From CAZTTH01 sp964615975 (GTDB taxonomy: Bacteria; Verrucomicrobiota; Lentisphaeria; JABSQK01; JAJFLO01): 64,000 nucleotides of DNA. The notes beneath the pieces are model-generated. The model saw only the letters and a program-made list of their open reading frames with translations, searched no databases and was not told where the DNA came from. A program made the position numbers and the translations under genes. Of the stretch, positions 9,597 through 19,286 are shown one piece after another. The number at the start of each line of letters is the position of its first letter. The stretch's first letter is position 1. The stretch is from assembly GCA_964615975.1 (NCBI GenBank), contig CAZTTH010000009.1, positions 1 to 64,000 on the forward strand. Direction: 5' to 3'.

Positions 9597-12419
9597 TCAA
9601 GGGATTCTGGGATGGGTGGAATGCTTGAATTCAAGCAGATTGTTTTGACCGTCATCATCGGGATCATCGTCAGGAGCGGGATTGACATCCTTGAAATAAT
9701 ATTTTTCCCAATGATCATTCATGCCATCACGATCACGATCGACGAATCTGCTGGTATCACGATAATAACCCAGTAAAATCGGCGGGATATCCGCCAGGGT
9801 TACACGAATATTATCGACCATCCCCACATATCCCACCCGGGCATTCACATGGGAAAAATAATTATTTTCAAACTGCGCGCTGTCAGCCACCATCACACAC
9901 CCTTTCCCGGTCGCCAGTTCACACTCAACCCCATTGTCGTGATCGAATTTACTGTTGCCTGTAAAAAAGCGAAGGGTATCTTTCCAAGGCAAGGTTGGCG
10001 GAATTTTGCCGCTGCGATGACGCGACACAAGCTCACCGTCGACATAAAGCTTGAATATTGGATGATACCCGTTATAAGAAATGGCGACATGATGCCATTG
10101 TCCATCAAATAACTTCTGGCGGGGATGATAAACTTGCAGGAAAGTCCCCGGCGATTCGGCCGCCGGATAATAAAGTCGCGCCGTCAATGAATGGGTATCA
10201 TCCTTAAGGAGCAATGATAATCCGTTGTCGAGATCGCCGATGAAGACCAGGGGCATATAGCGGATACGCTCGTCCGCCCGGGGTTTGATCCACATTTCGA
10301 TGGTGAAGGCACTGGCGGATGAAGGCGCACCCGGATCACTCATTCCAAGAGCAGGGAGATCATTCTCCGCCCAGGGAACGTTGATGACCGGTTCCTCCTC
10401 CTCCGTGGTTTCCAGATAATCGATCTTGCCACGGGTTTCCAATAATTGACATTGGCCTCCCAGTCGATTATCAAGTTTGGCATGGTTGAAATCCCAATGA
10501 CCAACGATCAGATTGCCGGGAATGGAGTCTGGGGTTAAAGGATTGGAATTTAACTTTAATTCCATGTCATCGCTTATCCCATCTCCATCGATATCCGGAT
10601 CGATGGAATCCGCGATCCCATCATGATCGAAATCAAGCGCTTGGGTGATGCTGCCGGAGATGCAGGGTGAAAGATTGCCCGAATAATCCACCGCCCAGAC
10701 ATATAAGGGCACATTGCCCAAAGGTATTTGCTCAATATATCCCTGCAATCCCCGGGTAAATGTTGCCGGCCGCCATGCGTGGGGAGGAAAGAGGGAATAA
10801 AAATAACCCAGAATGCCCTGATGATCAGTAAAAGCCGGCCATTCCACGATCAGGCTATCACGACCAGGAATGGTGGCGGTGACAATGGCGGCAGCGGTGT
10901 GAGTGGGGTAAGGCGGGATGTGATCATCAATTGCATCGACCAGTTTCCAATCATAATCCGACATATCAAATCCAATCAACCCGTCTGCACCGGTATTTTT
11001 CGCGGTTATTTTCACCCGATAATAATTGCCGGGCTGGTATGCCGACAGATCGAGGTCATAAGCGCCGTCTTTACCGATCAGATCAGGGGTGAGGGTGTCA
11101 AAGCGGATGAGAGAATCCCAGTGAGTGCCGCCATCAGCGCTGATGGCGATGTCGACTTTGAGCGCGTCAACCTCCAGGTTAATCAGGCGAAATCGGACTG
11201 GCACTCGTTCATGCCGGCTGATAATTTCGTGGCCATTGGGAGAGATCACCGTGCAAGCCGGGGCACGCTTCGAAAGGGTATGCGGCATGGCGCGATAGGA
11301 ACAGTCGCCATTGTCGATATCCTCATAATAATGCACGGCAATGCCCGCCAGTCCCGGATATTTCCTGGTATTATCCTTGATCATCCCATAATTCTGCACA
11401 ATCTCCTGTACCGCGTTTTCCAGCGCTTGGTTGGAATGGGTGTGGAAGGAGGTGGATTGCATATATAATTGGCGAAAAAAACTTTCAGGGTTGGTTTCTT
11501 TCCAATTGACCTGAATGGTTTCCAAACCGGCGTAAATCGAACCCGTCCGGGCATCCTCCACCAACCCATCGCCATTGGGATCGGATGCATATTCAATTTC
11601 ATCGCGGATGATATCGAGCACCATGAGATGGCTGTTGGCTTCATTCGCGCGGGTTTCATACGCCATGAGCGCAAGATAATCGACCAGATTGAGAAGTGTG
11701 CGGAAATTGCCTGAATTCTCTTCAGCCTGAGAGTCCCACCAGTGAGGAATGGCCAATCCCAGTTTTAATTTGTCTTGATGTTTTTGATTGTGATCGCGGA
11801 TCAAAAACTGCCATTGCCTGACGTTGGCGACAAAGGACAACCAGATTTCCGCCTGGTTTTTCGCCCATGACAAGGGATGCCGCTGATTGAGCAGATACGG
11901 CTCAACATCAAATTGAAGCCCATCGAAGCGCTCTGCTTTCGCCGCGCTGGCATTGTAATTGCATATCGCGGCAATCAACCTCAGTGCCCCTTCATTGTGC
12001 GGACCAGACAACGCCCAGAGGGGATCGCCATCGAGATAATGAACCGCTAGTCCGCGACTGTGGAGATCGGCGATGAAGGCGCGTGCGCTTTCACGATAAC
12101 GCAATCCGCAGTCCGCTTTATTAGCGCGCGCGGCGGCATCGTGGATGGTGGTTTCCAAAAACATGAACAGGGTGGTGATCCGAGCTTCTGGAACCCCATG
12201 AGGCGCAGTAATGAAACTGTAAAACAAGTCACGGTCACGTTGATTGCCCAGCAATAATTTTGGCCCCATATCCCAAATCCAAATGGCACGCTCAAGGTCA
12301 GTGCCGGGTGGTGTCGTGGGCAGATCCGCTTTCCCGGATAACGCCGACAGCATCACAATCAGACCAGCTAGAAAGCTCAGGGTCGAATGTCTGCCCGAAT
12401 GAATAATTACAGTTTTCAT
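9597..12419 (-). CDS. Secreted glycosidase-like / TSP3 / LamG multidomain protein
   Basis: 940 aa with an N-terminal signal peptide (hydrophobic FLAGLIVMLSALSG near residues 16-29). Residues about 35-380 look like a TIM-barrel with a GH18-like FDGLQFDVEP strand followed by YLALMAYETR, both typical of chitinase-like or polysaccharide-processing barrels. An Ig-like region follows. Next come thrombospondin type 3 calcium repeats (DFDHDGIADSIDPDIDGDG), a LamG/concanavalin-like domain with FTIEMWIKP and DGQWHHVAISY, and a C-terminal DRDGMNDHWEKYYF / DDDGQNNLLEF motif common in PVC exoproteins. It probably binds or cleaves extracellular polysaccharide; the catalytic acid is not proved. It lies 12 bp downstream of the permease gene. 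Confidence 0.8.
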   Translation of the reverse strand: MKTVIIHSGRHSTLSFLAGLIVMLSALSGKADLPTTPPGTDLERAIWIWDMGPKLLLGNQRDRDLFYSFITAPHGVPEARITTLFMFLETTIHDAAARANKADCGLRYRESARAFIADLHSRGLAVHYLDGDPLWALSGPHNEGALRLIAAICNYNASAAKAERFDGLQFDVEPYLLNQRHPLSWAKNQAEIWLSFVANVRQWQFLIRDHNQKHQDKLKLGLAIPHWWDSQAEENSGNFRTLLNLVDYLALMAYETRANEANSHLMVLDIIRDEIEYASDPNGDGLVEDARTGSIYAGLETIQVNWKETNPESFFRQLYMQSTSFHTHSNQALENAVQEIVQNYGMIKDNTRKYPGLAGIAVHYYEDIDNGDCSYRAMPHTLSKRAPACTVISPNGHEIISRHERVPVRFRLINLEVDALKVDIAISADGGTHWDSLIRFDTLTPDLIGKDGAYDLDLSAYQPGNYYRVKITAKNTGADGLIGFDMSDYDWKLVDAIDDHIPPYPTHTAAAIVTATIPGRDSLIVEWPAFTDHQGILGYFYSLFPPHAWRPATFTRGLQGYIEQIPLGNVPLYVWAVDYSGNLSPCISGSITQALDFDHDGIADSIDPDIDGDGISDDMELKLNSNPLTPDSIPGNLIVGHWDFNHAKLDNRLGGQCQLLETRGKIDYLETTEEEEPVINVPWAENDLPALGMSDPGAPSSASAFTIEMWIKPRADERIRYMPLVFIGDLDNGLSLLLKDDTHSLTARLYYPAAESPGTFLQVYHPRQKLFDGQWHHVAISYNGYHPIFKLYVDGELVSRHRSGKIPPTLPWKDTLRFFTGNSKFDHDNGVECELATGKGCVMVADSAQFENNYFSHVNARVGYVGMVDNIRVTLADIPPILLGYYRDTSRFVDRDRDGMNDHWEKYYFKDVNPAPDDDPDDDGQNNLLEFKHSTHPRIP

Positions 12420-12431
12420 GTTCTTAACGCT

Positions 12432-13805
12432 TTAAAGTTTGCGGGTTTTGGGATCGAGGTAATCACGCAGACCGTCACCCAGTAAATTGAGACCCAGCAA
12501 GGTCACAACCATGGTCAGCGACGGCCAGATCAACAACCAGGATTGCGCCCCGGAGGCGCCCAATGCCTCCATTCCCTGCTTGATCAGCGCGCCCCAGGAA
12601 TCGAGATTATCGCCCTGATATTGAACGGTCAATCCGAGAAACGACAAAAAACTCTCCTCGAGAATCACGATCGGCACGGTCAGGCTGGTATAGACGATAA
12701 TCGGCCCGATGACATTAGGCAAGAGATGACGGAAAACGATTTGAAGCGGAGTGGCGCCGCAGACCCGTGCCGCCATGACGAATTCCATGGTTTTCAAGGA
12801 CATGATTTGACCGCGCACAATGCGGGACATGGTCAACCACTGAACCGCGCCCAATGCCAGAAAAAGAATGACCAGACTGCGGCCAAACCAGACCAGCAGA
12901 ATGATTACCATGAACATGAATGGCAGGGTATATAAAATATCGACAATCGTCATCATCACCCGGTCGACCCGGCCGCCGCAATACCCCGACAGCGCGCCAA
13001 AACAAACCCCAATGATCAAACTGACCAGGGTCGCGGAGACCCCTATCAACAATGATATCCGTCCACCATATAGAATACGCAATAACAGGTCTCTTCCCGC
13101 TTCATCGGTTCCCAGCCAATGTCGGAATCTGGCCGGTTTGCCATCCGCCAGCACCTCTTGTATCGTTTCACCCCGAAGCGAAACCTGAGATAATGGAAGA
13201 CCATCACGGGTTATCGCCGTGACCATTCCATTATCCAGGTGCACTTCATATTTTTCCTGTCCGATTACTTGACGAATGACAAAAATAACCACGTCTTGTT
13301 GGGGTAGGAAAAAATTATCCGGGGGGATGTCCCTGACCCGCAATAGTACTTTCGGCAGGGAGCGCCCCAGGCTGCCGTCAAGATTCAATTCATGGATAGA
13401 ATTTGATTCTCTCACTAAATCAAGCATCGGCAGGGTCTTGGCGCCGCGCATGAACATGATACTTTTTATTCGATTCTCCTGCCTCACAATGCGATAACGC
13501 AACAGATGAGTATTTACCACCTGATAGCGTAATTCCCGAACCGCTCCGAATTGAGGAGATAAACGCGGGATTTTACCGATCTGAAAATGATTTTCGGCAA
13601 AACAATCCGGATGTGTAAAACCCGGAGGCTGGGCGCCGATCCAGGAACGCAGTTCGGTCGGGCGCCGGGCGCTGAAAATTGGCGCCAGGATGATCGGCGG
13701 GAGGGTTAACAGGAGTAACAATACCGCGATGAGAATCTGGCGGTTGTGCCACAGCATGCGCCACGATTCTCGCGAATTAGCTAAGGTAACAGGTGTAGTT
13801 GTCAA
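12432..13805 (-). CDS. OppC/DppC-type ABC transporter permease with a large periplasmic loop
   Basis: 457 aa inner-membrane permease of the peptide/nickel ABC transporter family. TM1 is at about 24-46. The conserved GTDEAGRDLL entry motif is at about 232-241, followed by five membrane segments and the EAA loop (AARVCGATPLQIVFRHLLPN), which contacts the ATPase. Standard OppC has roughly 50-60 residues between TM1 and this motif; here there are about 183, so there is an extra periplasmic insert. No OppA, OppB, OppD or OppF lies in the window, so partners must be elsewhere, possibly just outside. The neighbouring exoprotein gene follows after 12 bp. Confidence 0.9.
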   Translation of the reverse strand: MTTTPVTLANSRESWRMLWHNRQILIAVLLLLLTLPPIILAPIFSARRPTELRSWIGAQPPGFTHPDCFAENHFQIGKIPRLSPQFGAVRELRYQVVNTHLLRYRIVRQENRIKSIMFMRGAKTLPMLDLVRESNSIHELNLDGSLGRSLPKVLLRVRDIPPDNFFLPQQDVVIFVIRQVIGQEKYEVHLDNGMVTAITRDGLPLSQVSLRGETIQEVLADGKPARFRHWLGTDEAGRDLLLRILYGGRISLLIGVSATLVSLIIGVCFGALSGYCGGRVDRVMMTIVDILYTLPFMFMVIILLVWFGRSLVILFLALGAVQWLTMSRIVRGQIMSLKTMEFVMAARVCGATPLQIVFRHLLPNVIGPIIVYTSLTVPIVILEESFLSFLGLTVQYQGDNLDSWGALIKQGMEALGASGAQSWLLIWPSLTMVVTLLGLNLLGDGLRDYLDPKTRKL

Positions 13806-14010
13806 ACGATTAAGTGAATTGGGTAGAGTGAGTTAACATGATCGGCATCCAAGAGAATGTAGTTGGGAAAACGTCATTATCTTGCAGCGCAATTTAATAA
13901 AGCCTTGATGAATAACAACAACCTGGATTGAATTTTATCATCATTGCCAGGGGTGCCTTTTCGCCAAATGCCGGTTGCCGTTTCCGCGGCCATGGCTAAT
14001 GTAGCGAATT

Positions 14011-14931
14011 ATGGATGATCCGATCACGATTCAAGTCGAAATGGAAATAGACGATGAACTGGCAAACGAACTCGAAGAAAGTATCGCGATGACCGAGTGT
14101 GCCAACTGGGTTATCCGTCTTGCCCGGGGAGAGGTGGAAGGGGATAGGCCGTTGCTGCCAGTGTTGACCGGTTATTTCACCGCTCCAGGTGAAGCCAGGG
14201 AACAATGGGAGCGATTGCGAGTATTGGAACCTCGGCTGCCGGCAACGCCGCGATTCCTGCCGCTGGCGCCACAGGTTTGGCAAACATCGTACCGCCAGTA
14301 TTATCGCGCCTGGCAGATCGGCAAACTGCATCTCGTGCCGGAGTGGGAACGGGAAAGCTATCACCTGCCCGTTGATGCGGTCGCGCTCTATCTCGATCCC
14401 GGTATGGCATTCGGAATGTGCGATCACCCCACCACCCGCTTGTGTCTCATGGCGTTGTCCGGGTATTGTGAGCGATGGCACCCGTCACGCGGTGAAATGA
14501 CGGTCATTGATGTGGGCTGCGGCTCCGGCATATTAACGCTCGCGGCGGCAGCACTCGGAGCTGTCAATCCCTATGGTTTCGATTGCGACCCGGTTGCCAT
14601 TCGAGTGAGCCAGGAAAACGCAACCAAAAATAATTTGCATGAATATGTCTGCTTTGAATGCCGGGATATAAAAGCGGTCTTTCCGGGGCGAACTGCAGAT
14701 GTGGTTTTGGCCAATCAACTCGGTAACCTCCTGCTCGAATCGGCTGAACTGCTAGTGCGCGCGGTTCGGCCAGGAGGAATGCTCGCCATCAGTGGCATTC
14801 TGCCGGAGGAAGTAGTGCGGATCGAAACTCGTTATAATTCTCTTTGTGACATTCATGGCAAACGATTTACCGTTCATCTGTCAACTCAGGACAACTGGCA
14901 TGGCATAACTTTTTTATGCGATAAATTATAA
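14011..14931 (+). CDS. prmA: Ribosomal protein L11 methyltransferase-like protein
   Basis: 306 aa, the usual length for PrmA, which trimethylates ribosomal protein L11 using S-adenosylmethionine. The N-terminal substrate-recognition region is divergent. The hallmark loop is DPGMAFGMCDHPTT (129-142) where most PrmA have AFGTGxHxTT, so the TG pair is replaced by MC. The SAM motif DVGCGSG lies at 167-173 with the acidic FDCDP at 190-194, and the usual N-I-L motif reads ANQL. It is therefore a PrmA-fold enzyme but may be less typical in substrate. It starts at ATG 14011, divergent from the OppC-type gene across a 205-bp promoter region. Confidence 0.85.
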   Translation: MDDPITIQVEMEIDDELANELEESIAMTECANWVIRLARGEVEGDRPLLPVLTGYFTAPGEAREQWERLRVLEPRLPATPRFLPLAPQVWQTSYRQYYRAWQIGKLHLVPEWERESYHLPVDAVALYLDPGMAFGMCDHPTTRLCLMALSGYCERWHPSRGEMTVIDVGCGSGILTLAAAALGAVNPYGFDCDPVAIRVSQENATKNNLHEYVCFECRDIKAVFPGRTADVVLANQLGNLLLESAELLVRAVRPGGMLAISGILPEEVVRIETRYNSLCDIHGKRFTVHLSTQDNWHGITFLCDKL

Positions 14932-15027
14932 AAAGGAATTTCAATCTGCTTGAGTGGCACTATGATAGGGGATCGTGACCGCCAATACCCCATCCCCAAA
15001 CTCCCCATCAGGATAAACAAATAAAAA

Positions 15028-15678
15028 ATGCATTGGATCCAACAATTTATTGATATTTTTCTCCGCCTCGATGTGTATTTGGCTGATGTCATAGTGCAAT
15101 ATGGCGCCTGGACCTACGCGGTCCTGTTTGCCATCGTCTTTTGTGAAACCGGTTTGGTAATCACCCCGATTCTTCCCGGAGATTCATTGTTGTTTGCCGT
15201 GGGATCGATGGCGGCAATCGACGCGCTAAATCCCCATCTCGCTACCATTTTATTGATCGTGGCGGCGATTCTGGGTGATAGTGTGAATTATATGATCGGA
15301 CGACGGGTTGGTCCCCGCGTGTTTCATTACGAAAACTCGAGGATATTCAAAAAAGAATACCTTGAGAAGACCAACAAATTCTATGAGAAATATGGGGGGA
15401 AAACGATCATTCTGGCGCGCTTCGTTCCGATTGTGCGTACCTTTGCGCCATTTGTGGCAGGGGTCGGCGCGATGAATTACTCCAAATTCGTCATGTACAA
15501 TGTGGTCGGCGGAATCATCTGGGTGACCCTGCTGGTTTACTGTGGTTACTTTTTTGGCAACATCCCGATTGTGAAAAAGAACTTCGAAATCGTAATTCTG
15601 GCCATCATTTTTCTTTCCATCCTTCCCCCCATTATCGAGTATCTGAATGCCCGGCGGCAAACTCCCGCTAATTCTTAA
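15028..15678 (+). CDS. DedA-family integral membrane protein
   Basis: 216 aa, the normal DedA length. Conserved features: the E-T-G-L-V...PILPGDSLLF segment (about 45-58), GDSVNYMIGRRVG (about 88-100), and the ARFVPIVRTFAPFVAG re-entrant loop with essential Arg residues (about 131-146). Several membrane helices are obvious. Family members act in proton-motive-force homeostasis and are implicated in undecaprenyl-phosphate or phospholipid flipping. It follows prmA by 96 bp on the same strand and may share its transcript. Confidence 0.95.
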   Translation: MHWIQQFIDIFLRLDVYLADVIVQYGAWTYAVLFAIVFCETGLVITPILPGDSLLFAVGSMAAIDALNPHLATILLIVAAILGDSVNYMIGRRVGPRVFHYENSRIFKKEYLEKTNKFYEKYGGKTIILARFVPIVRTFAPFVAGVGAMNYSKFVMYNVVGGIIWVTLLVYCGYFFGNIPIVKKNFEIVILAIIFLSILPPIIEYLNARRQTPANS

Positions 15679-15881
15679 TGCATCAAATATAAGCAGGATG
15701 CAAAAATCCAAGGATAAATTTATTTTTTTTTATCGGATATGGCATTTTCGTTATTTTGGTTCAAAATTAATGCATGTTGTTGAGCTTTTTTTTGCCTTAT
15801 ACAGTAGGCGCGAATATAGCATTATTAACTGAATTCACCTCTAAATAAGGTTATTAATAATAAAAACAAGGAGCAAAAATC

Positions 15882-16586
15882 ATGTATGTAAGTCGTGCAA
15901 AAATACTTTATATCGATGATGAACCCGAATCATTAAAATACTTCAAGCGTAATTTCGAAGATAAATATCCCATCCTCACCGCTTCAAATGCCCGGGAAGG
16001 GTATGAGTTATTTACTAAAAAATGGCATCAGATCGGGATCATCATGGCAGATCAAAGGATGCCCGGAGAAACCGGATTGGAACTGCTCATCAAAGCGAAA
16101 GAGTTCAAGCCCGAAATTCGCCGGATACTGGTAACGGCTTACACCGATCATGATGTCGCGGTCAAGGCTGTCAATCAAGGTCAGGTATCCTATTATATCG
16201 AGAAGCCATTCGACCTGGAGAAACTCGGTGTCATACTCAATGAAGGCTTGGTAAAATGGGCGGATATCGACGATCCCGACGAAAGGAAATTCCAGAAGTT
16301 TGTAACTCGTTTGCGCAAGGGAGGGATCAAGAAATGGGTAAAGGAACTGCCCTTTAAAAAGGCGAAACGCAATGTCGTTGATATTTTCGAAGATTATTAT
16401 GTGACGCGCATCCTGGCAATCCACAAGGGCAACATGTCGAAAGCCGCGCGGACAGCCGGAATCGGAAGAGCGACCATTTATCGCGTGCTGGGCAAGATGG
16501 GCAAGGTTGCCCGTGAAAAGGAAGTTGCCAAGGCAAATGCCAAAGTGACGACCAAGGACAGCGCCGCGAAAGCAAAGAAAAAATAG
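15882..16586 (+). CDS. Response regulator: receiver + Fis-type HTH + Lys/Ala-rich tail
   Basis: 234 aa. The receiver domain (residues 7-125) has the acidic pair D12/D13, phosphoacceptor D57 in MADQRMP, T85 and K108, so it looks functional. A linker leads to a Fis-type helix-turn-helix near 165-205 (NMSKAARTAGIGRATIYRVL). The tail, 206-234, is rich in Lys and Ala and resembles a histone H1-like DNA-binding tail. A good ribosome site AAGGAG (15868-15873) sits 8 nt before the ATG. The upstream 200 bp is very AT-rich and probably carries its own promoter. No sensor kinase is adjacent, so this is an orphan regulator here. Confidence 0.92.
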   Translation: MYVSRAKILYIDDEPESLKYFKRNFEDKYPILTASNAREGYELFTKKWHQIGIIMADQRMPGETGLELLIKAKEFKPEIRRILVTAYTDHDVAVKAVNQGQVSYYIEKPFDLEKLGVILNEGLVKWADIDDPDERKFQKFVTRLRKGGIKKWVKELPFKKAKRNVVDIFEDYYVTRILAIHKGNMSKAARTAGIGRATIYRVLGKMGKVAREKEVAKANAKVTTKDSAAKAKKK

Positions 16587-16818
16587 CGTCTTTATCCCCA
16601 TTGACTTGACGATGAATCGGCTGCGGGGTACTTGAATACCAGGATGATCGCGCCAGTGCTGCTTGTGCTTGCAACGCAGGTAAAGCGATTCTGTTGATTA
16701 ATAAGTGATGGACGCGGATCAGATCAGAATAACGCAGTCACACGCGCTAGCTGTTGCGGAAACCGGCAGGAAGCGGCCCGCCACCCTGTGGTGTTCTGCA
16801 ATCAAGGTGAAGCGACAC

Positions 16819-18348
16819 TTATTCGTGGGTGTCGTTGGCAAGGAATGAGGACATGTCCTGCTTCAACTTAATCAACGAGGGAAGATGAAAATACATCATA
16901 TGTCCGGCTTGATAATAGTCGATGCGGATGTTTTTTTGTAAACTTTTATCAAGACCGAGATGATCAAAGGTGTAATTAGCGGTAAAATAAGGCGTTGCCA
17001 GATCGTAAATGCCGCACGCGGCGAAGACCCGGAGTGCGGGATTTTTCACCATGGCCTGCCGCAATTTATCGGAGACATCGACATAGCGATGATTAAAGTC
17101 ATTATAGCGCCAAGGATGTACCGCGCTGGTCAGGATTTCATAGGGTAAATCGCTGTTAAACTCCAGTTCGGTGCGCAGGTAATGATTCAAGGTTGAGGTA
17201 ACCGGTCCCAATACCATTGAATAGCTCGGATCGTACTCAAAGGATTCACCCGCGGCATCGCGATCCTTTCCCAACATTCTGCTGTCAAACCGACCGATGG
17301 TGTTTTCCTGATTCCGCAATAACTCCTTGGCAAAACGATTCATCATTACCCGCATGTCGGACTGATTGATAAATTCTTCGGACAAACCGGTGAAGCCGGC
17401 TAATTTCTTGATGATCGCGCGGCGCTCCGGCTCCGCTAATCGCGTTCCCTGGATTAATGCCAGATTGTATTCGCGAAGCGCAAACGCCTCAACCTGCTCT
17501 AAAATTGACCCCAGGTCATTGCCCATTTCCGGCGCCAGCATCTTGTGATACCAGGCGGTCGCTGTATACGCGGGTAAAAACAACAGATAAGGCAGGTCAT
17601 TGCCCTGATAGAAATTAATGGTTTGGAAATTCAAAATCGGCGCGACCAGCACGAGCCCATTGAGATACATGCCATAGCGGTTCATCAAATGGTTCGCCAG
17701 TCCTACCGCCCGGGTCGTCCCATAACTTTCGCCAATCAGATATTTGGGGGACGCCCAACGTTGATTACGCGTCAGGTATAGACGGATAAATTCACCCACC
17801 GTTTCCAGGTCGTTTTCATAGCCATAAAATTGCTTCGCGTCTTCACCGGGCGCGGGACGGCTGTATCCGGTGCTGACCGGATCGATAAAAACCAGATCGG
17901 TTACATCAAGCAGGGAATACTCATTGGGAATTAATTCATTGGGCGGTGGCGGGGCGAAACCATTATCGTACATCTTTACCCTTTTGGGACCCAGTATTCC
18001 CAAATGGAGCCATACCGACGAGGACCCGGGGCCGCCATTAAAGGCAAAGGATATCGGTCTGTTCCCGATTTTGTCCCCATCGTTTTTATGATAGGCTACA
18101 TGGAATATCGAAGCTCGCGGTTTGCCATCTTCTTTTTTTAGCACCAACATGCCAGCCGTGGCGGTATAGTTTAATTCCCCGCCATTGATTGTCACGGTAT
18201 GGTGGGTTTCGACAAGCTGATCCTTGACTTCATTGTCCGCATCGTTTTTTTTACCCTTTTCGCCGGGTTCATCGGCCAGAGTTATTCCCTGGCTGCAGTA
18301 AAAGGCCAGTGTCATCAGCAGGGGGATTAAAAATTTATTTTTCATCAT
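16819..18348 (-). CDS. Secreted serine carboxypeptidase, peptidase family S10
   Basis: 509 aa with an N-terminal signal peptide (IPLLMTLAFYCSQG). Family S10 serine carboxypeptidases remove C-terminal residues from peptides. The oxyanion segment NGGPGSSS is at about 104-111, the nucleophile S208 is in GESYG, Asp449 is in CGIYDLATP and His483 in QAGHMMY, so the full triad is present. The gene is 7 bp downstream of a small lipoprotein gene, suggesting one transcript. Likely periplasmic or secreted, working in peptide scavenging. Confidence 0.95.
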   Translation of the reverse strand: MMKNKFLIPLLMTLAFYCSQGITLADEPGEKGKKNDADNEVKDQLVETHHTVTINGGELNYTATAGMLVLKKEDGKPRASIFHVAYHKNDGDKIGNRPISFAFNGGPGSSSVWLHLGILGPKRVKMYDNGFAPPPPNELIPNEYSLLDVTDLVFIDPVSTGYSRPAPGEDAKQFYGYENDLETVGEFIRLYLTRNQRWASPKYLIGESYGTTRAVGLANHLMNRYGMYLNGLVLVAPILNFQTINFYQGNDLPYLLFLPAYTATAWYHKMLAPEMGNDLGSILEQVEAFALREYNLALIQGTRLAEPERRAIIKKLAGFTGLSEEFINQSDMRVMMNRFAKELLRNQENTIGRFDSRMLGKDRDAAGESFEYDPSYSMVLGPVTSTLNHYLRTELEFNSDLPYEILTSAVHPWRYNDFNHRYVDVSDKLRQAMVKNPALRVFAACGIYDLATPYFTANYTFDHLGLDKSLQKNIRIDYYQAGHMMYFHLPSLIKLKQDMSSFLANDTHE

Positions 18349-18355
18349 GTGGCGG

Positions 18356-18751
18356 TTACATCTTGGTTAGAACTGATACCCGGCCGGTCAGCCGATGTTT
18401 TATAATCAGTTGGTTCTTATTGTGTGAAAATTCATAGGCGAATAATCCCAGGTGACTCGACGCCAGAATCAATTTAACAGAACCATTGCGGTTCACCCGG
18501 TATCTTCCCTGATAGGTTTGCTCGCCGTCAACTGATTCTTTCTTGGGCTCAAATATCAATCCCTGTTGGTCCAGATTCAAGGTGTAGACTATGGCATTGT
18601 CATCGCGAAATTCAAAATATTCTCCCGTTTCTTCGTTATGATAAATCCCAATGATAAACTTTTTGGGCATTAACATCTGACAGGAACAAGCCAATATCCC
18701 GCATAACAGGAAGGTCTGAATGTGGATGAATCTGGTAGGCAATTGCTGCAT
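18356..18751 (-). CDS. Small putative lipoprotein of unknown function
   Basis: 131 aa. The N-terminus is hydrophobic and holds ILAC followed by SC, a weak lipobox, so lipidation at one of these Cys residues is plausible. The rest is predicted beta-rich (GEYFEFRDDNAIVYTL, QTYQGRYRV, SVKLIL), like small META/lipocalin-like sheets, but I recognise no family. It is 7 bp upstream of the S10 peptidase and probably co-transcribed with it. Confidence 0.7.
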   Translation of the reverse strand: MQQLPTRFIHIQTFLLCGILACSCQMLMPKKFIIGIYHNEETGEYFEFRDDNAIVYTLNLDQQGLIFEPKKESVDGEQTYQGRYRVNRNGSVKLILASSHLGLFAYEFSHNKNQLIIKHRLTGRVSVLTKM

Positions 18752-19286
18752 GTTGATTCTTAATTATCTAGAACTATACAGGTTGTACGTATTTGCCATT
18801 ATTCCTCGATTGGGCCGTGATTAGCCGTCGGTTCAATGGCGATATATAATTGTCTGACTTTGGTTTATACCTTTTATCATCAAGTTTTCGAAAATAGATC
18901 GCTGTTATGCTTGAGGATCGGGCGTTCGTAGTCAGCCACGACTAGTGGCGTTCTTATGCGTGCATACCTTGTCGCTCACGGCACTGGTCGAGCCTTACTA
19001 CCAACTTTCCCTCAATGTCGAATTTTCGAAAACTCGATGACGATGAGTATATCAAGTCTTTACCAGCAGGCGAGACTGGTGCCATGCCGGGTTTGCTTCG
19101 GCTCAATGGCAGGTCATCAGCGACAGTGATCTAATATATTGATGAATTCAGACTATGCAATATTCTGAATCCTGGCATGAAGGTTACCAGCGCTGGCCGC
19201 CTTTCCTGACTTCATCCATAAAATCCGCCAATACGTATATGTGAATCCTGGCACGCACGATGAAGAATGTATGTTATAGCCCATGA
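18752..19286. other. 535-bp intergenic region between divergent genes
   Basis: This must contain divergent promoters for the lipoprotein (minus) and the Omp85 gene (plus). A perfect 5-bp-arm hairpin GCCAC/GTGGC lies at 18935-18949, and ACCAG/CTGGT arms occur near 19060-19080. TGAATCCTGGCA occurs twice near 19165 and 19245. These fragments look like degraded REP-type repeats. No gene was recognised. Confidence 0.45.
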
